Positions 8,905-23,306 of a stretch of 64,000 nt of DNA are shown in pieces. Position numbers and translations under genes: made by a program. The notes beneath the pieces were generated by a model. That model had not been told where the DNA came from. It did not search any database and saw nothing but the letters and a program-made list of their open reading frames with translations. This DNA comes from Chitinimonas viridis. GTDB lineage: Bacteria > Pseudomonadota > Gammaproteobacteria > Burkholderiales > Chitinimonadaceae. How positions within the stretch are numbered: position 1 is the first letter of the stretch; every line of letters starts with the position of its first letter. The DNA is taken from positions 88,183 to 152,182 of the forward strand of contig NZ_JAUFPU010000010.1 in the NCBI RefSeq assembly GCF_030409555.1, given 5' to 3'.

Positions 8905-10242
8905 ATGATTCGCAAACTGATCGGTCGCGTACTCAAGCTTAAGAAGCGTCATGGCGGCGGCCGCGTGGTAATCCCCCTCAAGCGCCACGGCATACGCCGT
9001 AACCGCTTGCCTTCCTTTGCCCTCAAGACCACGGATCAGCTGCAGGCAGCTGGCTACGAGGCCTTCATTGTGGGCGGTGCCGTGCGCGATCTCTTGCTGG
9101 GCAAGGATCCCAAGGATTTCGATGTGGCCACCAATGCCACGCCAGAAGAAGTCCACAAGGTGTTCCGCCGCTCACGCATCATCGGCCGCCGGTTCCGGCT
9201 GGTACATGTACTGTTCGGCGACGAAGTGGTGGAAGTGTCCACTTTCCGGGGCAGTGGCGAATCGTTGACCGACGAAGCCGGCCGCATCATTCGCGACAAT
9301 ACCTGGGGTAGCCAGGAGGATGATGCCAAGCGCCGTGACTTTACCGTGAATGCGCTGTTCTACGACCCGAACCGGGAAGAGATCATCGATTACCACGGCG
9401 GCGTGGCCGATATCGAGAAAAAGCGCATGACCATGATAGGCACGCCGGCCGTGCGCTACCGGGAAGACCCGGTGCGCATGCTGCGTGCGGTGCGCCTGGC
9501 TGCCAAGCTGGGGCTCAGCATCGATGCCGATACCCGCAAGCCCATACGCGAGCTGGCCTCGCTGCTGGAGAATGTGCCATCCTCACGGCTGTTCGACGAG
9601 ATGCTCAAGCTGCTGTTCAGCGGCCAGAGCTGGGCCTGCCTGATGCAGCTGCGTGACGAAGGGCTGCATCATGGCTTCTTCCCGCTGCTGGACAAGATGA
9701 TGAAGGCCCCCCAGGGCGAAGCTTTCCTGCGCAATGCGCTGGAGAATACCGACCGCCGCATACGCGAGGACAAGCCGGTCTCGGCAGGCTATGTGTTTGC
9801 CGCCTTGCTGTGGCTGGAAGTGCTGGATAACTGGGACAAGCGCAAGCAGGCCGGCGAAAAGGCCATGCTGGCCCTGTTCTCGGCCATCGATGAAGTCGAG
9901 GCTGTGCAGGAAGAAAAACTGGCCATTCCACGCCGCTATGGCACTGCCATGAAGGAAATCTGGACCCTGCAGCCGCGCTTCGAGCAGCGTAGCGGGATCA
10001 AGCCTTTCCGTCTGCTGGAGAACCCGCGCTTCCGTGCCGGCTATGATTTCCTGTGCTTGCGCGCCTCGGTGGGTGAGGTGGACAAGGAGCTGGCCGATTG
10101 GTGGACGACCTTCCAGCAAGCCGATAGCCAGGCGCGCGAGGCCATGCTGGTGCGTCCGCAAGCGGGCGAGGGTGCCAACAAGAAGCGCCGGCGTCGGCGC
10201 AGTGGTGGCAAGGGTGAGGCCGCGGCGGATAGCGCCCAGTGA
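8905..10242 (+). CDS. pcnB: Poly(A) polymerase I
   Basis: This 445-residue enzyme adds poly(A) tails to RNA 3' ends, promoting decay by exonucleases. The nucleotidyltransferase core shows FIVGGAVRDLLLG (about residues 54-66) and the metal-binding pair in DFDVATNATP (Asp71 and Asp73), then RRSRIIGRRFRLVHV and the RNA-binding domain with YREDPVRMLRAVRLAAKLG. The C-terminus is basic (KKRRRRRSGGKGE), usual for PcnB and absent from CCA-adding enzymes. It is the first gene of a run of overlapping genes (folK, DUF2238), a common betaproteobacterial pcnB-folK arrangement. Confidence 0.95.
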   Translation: MIRKLIGRVLKLKKRHGGGRVVIPLKRHGIRRNRLPSFALKTTDQLQAAGYEAFIVGGAVRDLLLGKDPKDFDVATNATPEEVHKVFRRSRIIGRRFRLVHVLFGDEVVEVSTFRGSGESLTDEAGRIIRDNTWGSQEDDAKRRDFTVNALFYDPNREEIIDYHGGVADIEKKRMTMIGTPAVRYREDPVRMLRAVRLAAKLGLSIDADTRKPIRELASLLENVPSSRLFDEMLKLLFSGQSWACLMQLRDEGLHHGFFPLLDKMMKAPQGEAFLRNALENTDRRIREDKPVSAGYVFAALLWLEVLDNWDKRKQAGEKAMLALFSAIDEVEAVQEEKLAIPRRYGTAMKEIWTLQPRFEQRSGIKPFRLLENPRFRAGYDFLCLRASVGEVDKELADWWTTFQQADSQAREAMLVRPQAGEGANKKRRRRRSGGKGEAAADSAQ

Positions 10243-10721
10243 GTACCCTTGCCTATATCGGCCTGGGCGCCAACTTGGGCGACGCGGCCGCCACGCTGGA
10301 TGAGGCCATGCAGCGCTTGGGCAGCCTGCCCGGCACCCGGCTGCTGCTGCGATCCTCGCTCTACCGCAGCGCCCCTGTGGGCTATCTTGATCAACCGGAC
10401 TTCACCAACGCGGTGGCCGCCATCGAGACCGAGCTGGCGCCGCATGCGGTGCTGGATGGCCTGCTGGCCATTGAGCAGCATTTCGGTCGCCAGCGCAGCT
10501 TCCGTAACGCACCGCGTACGCTGGACATGGACCTGCTGCTGTATGGCGACACGGTGTGTCACGACGACAGGCTGACCCTGCCGCATCCGCGTATGGCGGC
10601 GCGGGGTTTTGTCATGCTGCCCCTGCTGGAGATAGCACCGACCATACAGATACCCGGACTGGGGGATGGCGCTGCCCTGTTGGCGAAGCTGGATACCTGC
10701 GATCTGGAGAGGCTGGCATGA
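10239..10721 (+). CDS. folK: 7,8-dihydro-6-hydroxymethylpterin pyrophosphokinase (HPPK)
   Basis: FolK transfers pyrophosphate from ATP to 6-hydroxymethyl-dihydropterin, the step before dihydropteroate synthase in folate synthesis. The 160-residue protein has the N-terminal YIGLGANLGDA, then SSLYRSAPVGYLDQPDFTNAV, and the HPPK signature FRNAPRTLDMDLLLYG. It begins at GTG 10239, overlapping the pcnB stop by 4 bp (GTGA), so it is probably translationally coupled. Confidence 0.94.
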   Translation: MSTLAYIGLGANLGDAAATLDEAMQRLGSLPGTRLLLRSSLYRSAPVGYLDQPDFTNAVAAIETELAPHAVLDGLLAIEQHFGRQRSFRNAPRTLDMDLLLYGDTVCHDDRLTLPHPRMAARGFVMLPLLEIAPTIQIPGLGDGAALLAKLDTCDLERLA

Positions 10722-11380
10722 GTGGCAAGCGCAGCCTGATGGGCATGACGCTACTGGTATTCGGGCTCAGCTGGCTATACCCCCTTTGGCCACGCGAGCA
10801 GGCCTTGCACAGCAGCCTTACGGTGGTCGGGCTGATACTGTTGTACTGGCATGATAGGCGTGCGGCAATGACGGTCCGGGCTTATGCCCTGGTGTGCCTG
10901 TTTATTGCAGCGCACTGCCTGGCGGCGCGCTGGCTCTATTCGAATGTGCCGTACGACCGCTGGATGGACGCCATGTTCGGCTGGTCGCCAGGACAGGCTT
11001 GGGGCGTGACGCGCAACCATACCGATCGTCTGATCCACCTGCTGTACGGCGTTTGCCTGACACCTGCCCTGGTGGAGTGGCTGGCTCGGCGCCATGCCAT
11101 CGCCTGGCGGCCGGCCGCGCAACTGGCGGTGTTGCTGGTGGTGGCCAGCAGTGTGGCCTATGAATGGTTTGAGTGGCTGATTGCCATTACGCTGTCACCG
11201 CAGGATGCCGAGTCCTACAACGGGCAGCAGGGTGATATGTGGGATGCTCACAAGGATATGTTGCTGGCGACGATAGGGGCACTGTGCTGGTGGCCTTTCT
11301 ATCGACACCATGAGGAAACGGGGTATACCCGCAGATTGGCGCCTACAGTGGGCGGTGCGCGGGTACTTGCAGCCAAGTGA
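10718..11380 (+). CDS. DUF2238 (YjdF-like) integral membrane protein
   Basis: This 220-residue protein has about six hydrophobic segments. The middle resembles the YjdF/DUF2238 family, with NVPYDRWMDAMFGW, RNHTDRLIHLLYG, EWFEW, and the charged patch GDMWDAHKDMLLATIG. The function of the family is unknown; conserved acidic and histidine residues next to membrane segments hint at metal or ligand binding (inference). ATG 10718 overlaps the folK stop by 4 bp. Its position between folK and the nucleoside kinase looks like an insertion into an otherwise conserved gene order. Confidence 0.85.
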   Translation: MSGKRSLMGMTLLVFGLSWLYPLWPREQALHSSLTVVGLILLYWHDRRAAMTVRAYALVCLFIAAHCLAARWLYSNVPYDRWMDAMFGWSPGQAWGVTRNHTDRLIHLLYGVCLTPALVEWLARRHAIAWRPAAQLAVLLVVASSVAYEWFEWLIAITLSPQDAESYNGQQGDMWDAHKDMLLATIGALCWWPFYRHHEETGYTRRLAPTVGGARVLAAK

Positions 11381-11397
11381 TACCAGGAGAGCTGGGC

Positions 11398-12036
11398 ATG
11401 GGTTTGGAGCGTTACCGTTATATCGTCGTGGAAGGCCCCATAGGCGTAGGCAAAACGACCTTGGCCCGCAAGCTGGCCGAGCGCCTTGAATCCAATCTCC
11501 TGCTGGAGGATCCGGATGCCATTCCCTTCCTGCCCAAGTTCTACCAGGACATGCAGCGCTATGCGCTGCCCACCCAGCTGTCGTTCCTGTTCCAGCGGGT
11601 GGAGCAGGTGGAGAGCCTGACCCAGATAGACCTGTTCGGCGGCCAGACTGTGGCGGATTTCCTGTTCGACAAGGATCCGCTGTTCGCCGAGCTAATACTG
11701 AGCGACGATGAATTCCGGCTGTATGCCGACATCTACCGCCACCTGCGGGTGAGGGCGGCGACGCCCGATCTGGTGATCTACCTGCAAGCCGACGTCGATA
11801 CCCTGATCAGCCGTGTACAGAGCCGCTCGCGTGACTATGAGGCCAAGATACCCGATGGCTATCTGCGGCGGTTGACCGAGCGTTACAGTCGCTTCTTCTA
11901 TGACTATACCGAGGCGCCGGTGCTGAGCGTCAATACCGAGAATCTCAACCTGGCCGGCAATAGCGACGATTTTCAGCTACTGCTGGACCGTATTGCCGGC
12001 ATGCGTAGCGCACGCGAATACTTCAACAAGGCCTAG
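11398..12036 (+). CDS. Deoxynucleoside kinase (deoxyadenosine/deoxyguanosine kinase family)
   Basis: This 212-residue kinase phosphorylates deoxynucleosides in salvage. It has a P-loop EGPIGVGKTT near residue 12, a DFLFDKDPLFAE segment for substrate and magnesium binding, and an arginine-rich lid around QSRSRDYEAKI. ATG 11398 with AGGAGA at 11385-11390 fits better than an in-frame start at 11377. In many betaproteobacteria such a kinase sits between folK and panB, as here. Exact base specificity cannot be read from sequence. Confidence 0.9.
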   Translation: MGLERYRYIVVEGPIGVGKTTLARKLAERLESNLLLEDPDAIPFLPKFYQDMQRYALPTQLSFLFQRVEQVESLTQIDLFGGQTVADFLFDKDPLFAELILSDDEFRLYADIYRHLRVRAATPDLVIYLQADVDTLISRVQSRSRDYEAKIPDGYLRRLTERYSRFFYDYTEAPVLSVNTENLNLAGNSDDFQLLLDRIAGMRSAREYFNKA

Positions 12037-12411
12037 CGGGCTGCCGGCCATGATGGGCCGAGGTTGAGTGATGCCTTGGGTTTGGGCTATTGTTGCGCCG
12101 CATCGAAAGCGTGCGCGCCTGGCGGCAGGCCATTGAAGCGACTTAAATGCTTGAATCGGCAGGCTGGACAAGATGGCGTTGACAGCCGACACTAGGCAAG
12201 CAAGCGCTTGATTGCAACTTGGTGGTGCATGGCAGCAGCCCGAAAGGGGCTGCAGGGTGTTGCCCTAAGCCCCTGTTTTCAACATGGTATCTAATGCCAT
12301 GCGCGAAGCGGCGGGGGTGGCGGAGCAGGCCCGTATGTTGCGCCGCTGCAAACCTAATTTATTGCGCCCTGCCTTACCCAGGTGGGGCGAGCAGCCCAAG
12401 GACGTAAGCCT
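12037..12411. other. Intergenic region before panB, with a hairpin
   Basis: This 375-bp region has no supported gene. A stem-loop with arms GCAGCCC (12235-12241) and GGGCTGC (12247-12253) and a GAAAG loop lies in the middle; no T-run follows, so it is not a normal terminator. The region could hold the panB promoter and leader. I saw no recognisable riboswitch. Confidence 0.45.
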
Positions 12412-13203
12412 ATGAAGATCACCGTATCCACGCTACAGAAGCTCAAGCAGGAAGGGCAGAAGATCACCATGCTGACCTGCTACGACGCCAGCTTCGCCAG
12501 CATGATGGCCGATGCCGCAGTGGAAGTGCTGCTGGTCGGCGATTCGCTGGGCATGGTGATACAGGGCGAAAGCTCGACCCTGCCGGTCAGCCTGGAGCAG
12601 ATGGTCTACCACACCCGTTGTGTGGCCAAGAATGCCAAGCAGTCGCTGGTGCTGGCTGATCTGCCGTTTGGCGCCTACCAGGCCAGCCCGCAGCAAGCCT
12701 TTGAGGCATCGGCCCGGCTGATGGCGGCCGGCGCCGAGATGGTCAAGCTGGAAGGCGGCGAGTACATGGCGGAGACGGTGCAATTTCTGGTGCAGCGAGG
12801 TATTCCGGTATGCGCCCATATCGGCCTCACCCCCCAATCGGTACATATGTTTGGCGGCTTCAAGGTGCAAGGCAAGACCGATGCGGGCGCCGAGCAACTG
12901 AGACGCGATGCCAAGGCGCTGGAAGCGGCTGGTGCCGCCATGGTGCTGATGGAGATGGTGCCGGCGACCTTGGCCCGCGAAATCACCGAGAGCCTGCATG
13001 TGCCGACCATAGGCATAGGCGCCGGTGTCGACGTCGATGGCCAGGTGCTGGTGGTCTATGACATGCTGGGCGTCTATCCCGGCAAGAAGGCCCGCTTCGT
13101 GAAGAACTTCATGCAGGGCGTCACCAGCATCCATGGCGCCATCGAAGCCTATGTGCGCGAGGTCAAGGGCAAGACCTTCCCTGCGCCTGAACACACGTTC
13201 TGA
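12412..13203 (+). CDS. panB: 3-methyl-2-oxobutanoate hydroxymethyltransferase
   Basis: PanB transfers a hydroxymethyl group from methylene-tetrahydrofolate to alpha-ketoisovalerate, the first committed step of pantothenate (vitamin B5 and CoA) synthesis. The 263-residue TIM-barrel enzyme shows [51 protein letters not shown] and the end segment [20 protein letters not shown] 12412 follows an AAGGA motif; the frame opens about 30 bp upstream but without conservation. It lies upstream of panC on the same strand with a 141-bp gap. Confidence 0.96.
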   Translation: MKITVSTLQKLKQEGQKITMLTCYDASFASMMADAAVEVLLVGDSLGMVIQGESSTLPVSLEQMVYHTRCVAKNAKQSLVLADLPFGAYQASPQQAFEASARLMAAGAEMVKLEGGEYMAETVQFLVQRGIPVCAHIGLTPQSVHMFGGFKVQGKTDAGAEQLRRDAKALEAAGAAMVLMEMVPATLAREITESLHVPTIGIGAGVDVDGQVLVVYDMLGVYPGKKARFVKNFMQGVTSIHGAIEAYVREVKGKTFPAPEHTF

Positions 13204-13213
13204 TAGTTCCATA

Positions 13214-13237
13214 GGCTGGCAAGCCTGGCTGTCAGCC
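13214..13237 (+). other. Stem-loop between panB and panC
   Basis: GGCTGGCA (13214-13221) pairs with TGTCAGCC (13230-13237), eight pairs with one G-U and an 8-nt loop. No T-run follows, so it may stabilise the upstream message rather than end it. Confidence 0.35.
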
Positions 13238-13344
13238 ATGCCTGGAACTTCCCAACCAACTTGCCTGGCATGCACTGGCGAGGGCCTGGCGAACGGGGTT
13301 TGCCTGGCCTGCCCTTAACGCACTTTCTACAGTCCACCGATATC

Positions 13345-14181
13345 ATGCAGATATTCACTACCGTTGCTGAATTCAGGGCCTGGCGCAAAACTGCCGGCCA
13401 GGTTGCTTTCGTGCCCACCATGGGCAACCTGCACGAGGGCCATATCTCCCTTTGCCAGGCCGCCAAGGCGCGGGGTGGCAAGGTGGTGGTATCCATCTTC
13501 GTGAATCCGCTGCAGTTTGGGCAGGGCGAAGACTTCAACACCTATCCGCGGACCTTCGAGGCAGATTGCGACAAGCTGGTCGCTGCCGGCGTGGATGCAT
13601 TGTTCCACCCCACGGTGGATCAGCTCTACCCGCGCACCGAGCAGCAATACAAGGTGGAACCGCCAGCCATACAGAATGAGCTGTGCGGCCAGTTCCGCCC
13701 TGGTCATTTCCGTGGCGTCGCCACCGTTGTGACCAAGCTGTTCAATATCGTCCAGCCTGATGCCGCCATGTTCGGCAAGAAGGACTATCAGCAGCTCAAG
13801 GTGATTGAGGGCATGGTGGCCGACCTCGATATGCCCATCGAGATTGTGCCGGTGGACACCGGCCGCGCCGGCGATGGCCTGGCGCTGTCCTCGCGCAATG
13901 GCTATCTCACCGCCGAGGAGCGGGCTGAGGCGCCCAGGCTCTATCGCAATCTGATGGCCATCAAGACTGCGCTGGAGGCGGGTGCCACAGATTTTGTGAA
14001 GTTGACCGAAGCGGCGCGGGCAGACCTGGAGAACCACGGCTGGCGCGTGGATTACGTGGAAATACGTGACCAGCAAAGGCTGGAGCATGCCCGCCCTGGT
14101 GACCGCGAGATGGTGGTGCTGGGCGCTGCACGGCTGGGCAAGCCCAGGCTGATAGACAACCTGGAGGTAACGCTTGGCTGA
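13345..14181 (+). CDS. panC: Pantothenate synthetase
   Basis: PanC condenses pantoate and beta-alanine with ATP via a pantoyl-adenylate. The 278-residue protein has [15 protein letters not shown] with the HxGH nucleotide-binding motif, [18 protein letters not shown], and the KMSKS-like SSRNGYL loop. ATG 13345 is the family start; an in-frame start at 13261 would add 28 unconserved residues. No strong ribosome site was seen. The end overlaps the next gene by 8 bp. No panD is present in the window. Confidence 0.96.
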   Translation: MQIFTTVAEFRAWRKTAGQVAFVPTMGNLHEGHISLCQAAKARGGKVVVSIFVNPLQFGQGEDFNTYPRTFEADCDKLVAAGVDALFHPTVDQLYPRTEQQYKVEPPAIQNELCGQFRPGHFRGVATVVTKLFNIVQPDAAMFGKKDYQQLKVIEGMVADLDMPIEIVPVDTGRAGDGLALSSRNGYLTAEERAEAPRLYRNLMAIKTALEAGATDFVKLTEAARADLENHGWRVDYVEIRDQQRLEHARPGDREMVVLGAARLGKPRLIDNLEVTLG

Positions 14182-14644
14182 ATCCGCCTTTGTGCTGAGC
14201 CGCCTGGCGACAGCCGATAGCGCTTGTGTGGCGGCGTTGACCGCCGTGTTCCTGGCCAGCCGCCGGCAGGCCATGCCCTGGCTACCGGAGCTGCATGGCG
14301 AGGCGGAGACCCAGGCCTATCTGGCGGGGCTGCCGGCGGAGCAGCATGTTTGGCTGGCGCACGACGCGGCGGGCTGCCTGGCAGGCTTTGTCAGCTTCGA
14401 TGCGCATTGGGTACACCACCTGTATTTGGCGCCCGTAGCGCAGGGGCAGGGTTTGGGTGCGCAGTTGCTGGGCCAGGCGCTGGCCGATGGCCAACCGCGC
14501 CAGCTTTGGTGCTTTGCGGCCAATCTGAGAGCGCGACGGTTCTACCAGGGCCAGGGCTTTGTGCAGATCGATGCGACGGACGGCGCGGGCAACGAGGAAC
14601 GTACCCCTGATGTGCTGCTGCAGCACCCGGGCGGCGGGATATAG
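14174..14644 (+). CDS. GNAT family N-acetyltransferase
   Basis: This 156-residue protein has the GNAT fold. The acetyl-CoA pyrophosphate-binding loop is [10 protein letters not shown], preceded by the [11 protein letters not shown] beta strand and followed by [14 protein letters not shown], typical of RimI-like and small-molecule GNATs. It starts at TTG 14174 with a strong GGAGG at 14163-14167 inside panC and overlaps panC by 8 bp, so translation is probably coupled. The substrate is unknown. Coupling to panC raises the possibility of a role in pantothenate metabolism, but sequence alone does not show it. Confidence 0.85.
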   Translation: MAESAFVLSRLATADSACVAALTAVFLASRRQAMPWLPELHGEAETQAYLAGLPAEQHVWLAHDAAGCLAGFVSFDAHWVHHLYLAPVAQGQGLGAQLLGQALADGQPRQLWCFAANLRARRFYQGQGFVQIDATDGAGNEERTPDVLLQHPGGGI

Positions 14645-14817
14645 CACTGTCGGCCGAGCAGGCGCTGCGCAACTGGTGCTATAGCCCAGCCCGGCAGCAC
14701 ATGCCAGACGCGCAGCAGCAGGTCATACGGCAAGCTTGCACACCGGCTGCGGCGGGGTTGGCTGGCGGCGCTTATTGATAGAAGTGGCCCTATGCGGCCG
14801 GATATAGAACAGACACC

Positions 14818-15732
14818 ATGAATACCAGCCCCATCAAAGACTATTTTCTCGATCTGCAACAACGCATCGTGAGTGCCATGGAGGCGGCCGACGGGCAGGC
14901 CTTCCTGCGCGATGAGTGGACCCGGCCGGCCGGCGGCGGTGGCATCAGCCGCCTGCTGGAAGGGGGCGAGCTGCTGGAGCGCGGTGGGGTGGGATTCAGC
15001 CATGTGATGGGCGACCAGCTGCCGCCATCTGCCAGCGCACACCGGCCTGAACTGGCAGGGCGCGCCTGGGAGGCCATGGGCGTGTCGCTGGTGTTCCATC
15101 CGCGCAATCCCTATATCCCTACCGTGCACATGAATGTGCGGATGTTCCGGGCCTACCAGGCCGGTGAGCCCGATGTGTTCTGGTTTGGGGGCGGCATGGA
15201 CCTGACGCCCTATTACGGCTTCGAGGAAGATGCCATGCATTTCCATGCCACCTGCCGCGACGCTCTGCAGGCTTCAGGCGACGACAAATACCCGCGCTTC
15301 AAGCAATGGTGCGATGAGTATTTCTTTCTCAAGCACCGCAACGAGCCACGGGGCATAGGCGGTGTGTTCTATGACGACTTTGCCGAACTGGGCGAAGCGG
15401 GCAGCTTTGCCATGACGCGCGCCGTGGGCGACGCCTTCCTGGCGGCCTACCTGCCTATCGTCGAACGCCGCCGGCAGATGGCCTACGGCCCGCGCGAGCG
15501 TGACTGGCAGGCCTACCGTCGAGGCCGCTATGTCGAATTCAACCTGGTCTGGGACAGGGGTACGCTGTTTGGCTTGCAATCGGGGGGGCGTACCGAGTCC
15601 ATCCTGATGTCGCTGCCGCCGGTGGTGAACTGGCGCTACGACTACCACCCCGAGGCAGGTAGCGCGGAGGCGTCGCTGCTGAGCGACTTCCTGACAGGGC
15701 GTGACTGGCTACAAACGGTTTTGCCGAGCTAG
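14818..15732 (+). CDS. hemF: Oxygen-dependent coproporphyrinogen III oxidase
   Basis: HemF performs the aerobic double oxidative decarboxylation of coproporphyrinogen III to protoporphyrinogen IX in heme synthesis. The 304-residue protein has the signature region [46 protein letters not shown] and the C-terminal [18 protein letters not shown] with [13 protein letters not shown]. The start is ATG 14818, 173 bp after the GNAT gene, so it likely has its own promoter. The next gene begins 5 bp after its stop. Confidence 0.96.
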   Translation: MNTSPIKDYFLDLQQRIVSAMEAADGQAFLRDEWTRPAGGGGISRLLEGGELLERGGVGFSHVMGDQLPPSASAHRPELAGRAWEAMGVSLVFHPRNPYIPTVHMNVRMFRAYQAGEPDVFWFGGGMDLTPYYGFEEDAMHFHATCRDALQASGDDKYPRFKQWCDEYFFLKHRNEPRGIGGVFYDDFAELGEAGSFAMTRAVGDAFLAAYLPIVERRRQMAYGPRERDWQAYRRGRYVEFNLVWDRGTLFGLQSGGRTESILMSLPPVVNWRYDYHPEAGSAEASLLSDFLTGRDWLQTVLPS

Positions 15733-15736
15733 GAGC

Positions 15737-16612
15737 ATGCTGCTTCGCATTCTTGCCATCATCACCCCGGTACTGCTGATCGTGCTGGTGGGTTACCTCT
15801 ATGCCCGCCGCCACAAGCCTGATCTGGCGGCCATGAATACCCTCACCATCGAGTTGCTGGCGCCCTTGCTGGTGTTCTCGGGGTTGACCTCGCGCGATTT
15901 TGACCTGCTGGCCAACCGCTGGTTGCTGCTGGGGGGCGCGCTGGTGGTGTTTGGCTCGGGGGGGCTGGCCTGGCTGGTGGCACGCTGGCGGCGTTGGGAT
16001 GTGCGTACCTTTGTGCCGCCCATGATGTTCGGCAATACCGCCAATATGGGCCTGCCGCTGGCTGTGCTGGCATTTGGCCCGGCTGCCTTGCCACCGGCGG
16101 TGGCCCTGTTTGTCATGACCAATATGCTGCACTTCACGGTGGGCACCCGCATGGTCAACCCGGGCGCCTCGCTGGGGGCCATGTTGCGCAGCCCCATGAT
16201 ACTGGCCTCGCTGGCGGGCATAGCCTGCAACCTGGCGGGCATGCACCTGCCGGAGTGGCTGTCGCTGCCCATCAAGCTGCTGGGTGAGGCGGCCATTCCA
16301 CTGATGCTGTTTGCCCTGGGTGCACGCATGCTCGATATCAGCCTGGCCGGTTGGCGGGTAGGCATAGTCGGGGCTGCGCTGGGGCCCTTGGCCGGCCTGG
16401 CCGTGGCCTGGCTGGCGGCGCAACTGCTGCCCTTGCAGGGCATGGCGGTGAGCCAGCTCTATGTGTACGCGGCACTGCCACCAGCCGTCATGAATTTCAT
16501 GATTGCCGAGCGCTACCAGCAGGAGCCGGACAAGGTCGCCTCCATCGTGCTGTTGGGCAATGTGGCCAGCCTGCTGTTCGTGCCCTTGGGTCTGGCACTG
16601 GCGTTGGCGTAA
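15737..16612 (+). CDS. AEC-family auxin-efflux-carrier-like permease
   Basis: This 291-residue inner-membrane protein has about ten hydrophobic segments of the AEC (auxin efflux carrier-like, MdcF/YfdV) family, which move organic anions or amino acids. It opens MLLRILAIITPVLLIVLVGY and contains the conserved MMFGNTANMGLPLAVLAFGP and LGEAAIPLMLFALGARM motifs. ATG 15737 matches family length but sits only 1 nt after AGGAGC; an in-frame GTG at 15701 inside hemF is the alternative. It may be co-transcribed with hemF. The substrate is unknown. Confidence 0.85.
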   Translation: MLLRILAIITPVLLIVLVGYLYARRHKPDLAAMNTLTIELLAPLLVFSGLTSRDFDLLANRWLLLGGALVVFGSGGLAWLVARWRRWDVRTFVPPMMFGNTANMGLPLAVLAFGPAALPPAVALFVMTNMLHFTVGTRMVNPGASLGAMLRSPMILASLAGIACNLAGMHLPEWLSLPIKLLGEAAIPLMLFALGARMLDISLAGWRVGIVGAALGPLAGLAVAWLAAQLLPLQGMAVSQLYVYAALPPAVMNFMIAERYQQEPDKVASIVLLGNVASLLFVPLGLALALA

Positions 16613-16796
16613 TGTCCTGGGCAACTTGTCCATACATTGCCGTAATCCCGGATTGTGTCCATGTTGTCGTGGCCAGAGCACTACATGAGGGCCGATGTCG
16701 CGCTTTCGTAATAATCTGTCGATGTGTTGAAAATATTTGACAGTTATATTGACGTAAGTTGTTGATTAAAAACAATTCGTGCGGCGCACAAAACCA

Positions 16797-16826
16797 TTGC
16801 GCCGGCCGCCCTCGCTCCGCTAGAAT
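16797..16826 (+). promoter_or_regulatory. Candidate sigma-70 promoter upstream of gltB
   Basis: TTGCGC at 16797-16802 and TAGAAT at 16821-16826 are 18 bp apart. A start near 16833 would give a leader of about 285 nt for gltB. Confidence 0.45.
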
Positions 16827-16831
16827 CGTTC

Positions 16832-16872
16832 AAGCCTGTCAGAACCTCACTTGGTTCGGCAGGCTTTGTTTT
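16832..16872 (+). terminator. Terminator-like hairpin in the gltB upstream region
   Basis: AAGCCTG (16832-16838) pairs with CAGGCTT (16860-16866), and inside it GAACC (16842-16846) pairs with GGTTC (16853-16857). A TTTGTTTT stretch ends at 16872. It may end a short upstream transcript, act as an attenuator, or close the hemF/AEC transcript. Confidence 0.55.
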
Positions 16873-17119
16873 CGAAGCGCTTGGACGGCTGTTTCCGCCA
16901 TCCTCTCCGCAGTTGCCTCCCCATGCCGCGACACCCGCGCGGCACCCGCCGCCCGGCAGAGTGACCCTCGCCGGGCCGGCCGCAACGCCACACCAGCGTG
17001 TTTCCACGCCGGCCGGAACCAAGCGCCACTCCCCAAAAAAAGGGGCCGCGTCAGCATGTTGCCGCCACAAGCGGCTCGCATGAACGAATGCCGCCCCGCT
17101 CGCGTACGGGTAATACGAC

Positions 17120-21574
<4,455 letters not shown>

Positions 21575-21634
21575 GTGTGAGGGGCGGGGCCGGTATGGCG
21601 GGATGAGACACCGCATGCCTACCACGCTCTGTGA

Positions 21635-23119
<1,485 letters not shown>

Positions 23120-23139
23120 CTGCACGCCAATGGATAAAG

Positions 23140-23168
23140 CGGCACGGGTTAACCGTGCCGTTTTTTTT
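23140..23168 (+). terminator. Rho-independent terminator of gltBD
   Basis: CGGCACGG (23140-23147) pairs with CCGTGCCG (23153-23160) across a 5-nt loop, followed by eight T residues. It lies 20 bp after the gltD stop. Confidence 0.93.
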
Positions 23169-23306
23169 GGGGGCGAACAGCAGTAGCCATGCTGCTGTAT
23201 CGGTGCGGTGCAAGCCGGAGCCTGCCTGGATGCTTTGATGACCGGGACTGCCGCGTGCCTCTCTTGGTACACCGGTATCGATGAATGAAGGCAGGTGGAT
23301 TTACTG

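Larger units (their letters stand above)
16613..17119 (+). other. Long intergenic region and probable gltB leader
   Basis: This 507-bp stretch has no supported gene. The left third is AT-rich, with TTGACA at 16737-16742 but no good matching -10. A promoter candidate and a terminator-like hairpin follow (listed separately). The last 240 bp are very GC-rich, with repeated GCCGGCC-type inverted repeats near 16970-17025 and CCCC-A7-GGGG at 17034-17048. An open frame across it has no family features. Confidence 0.55.
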
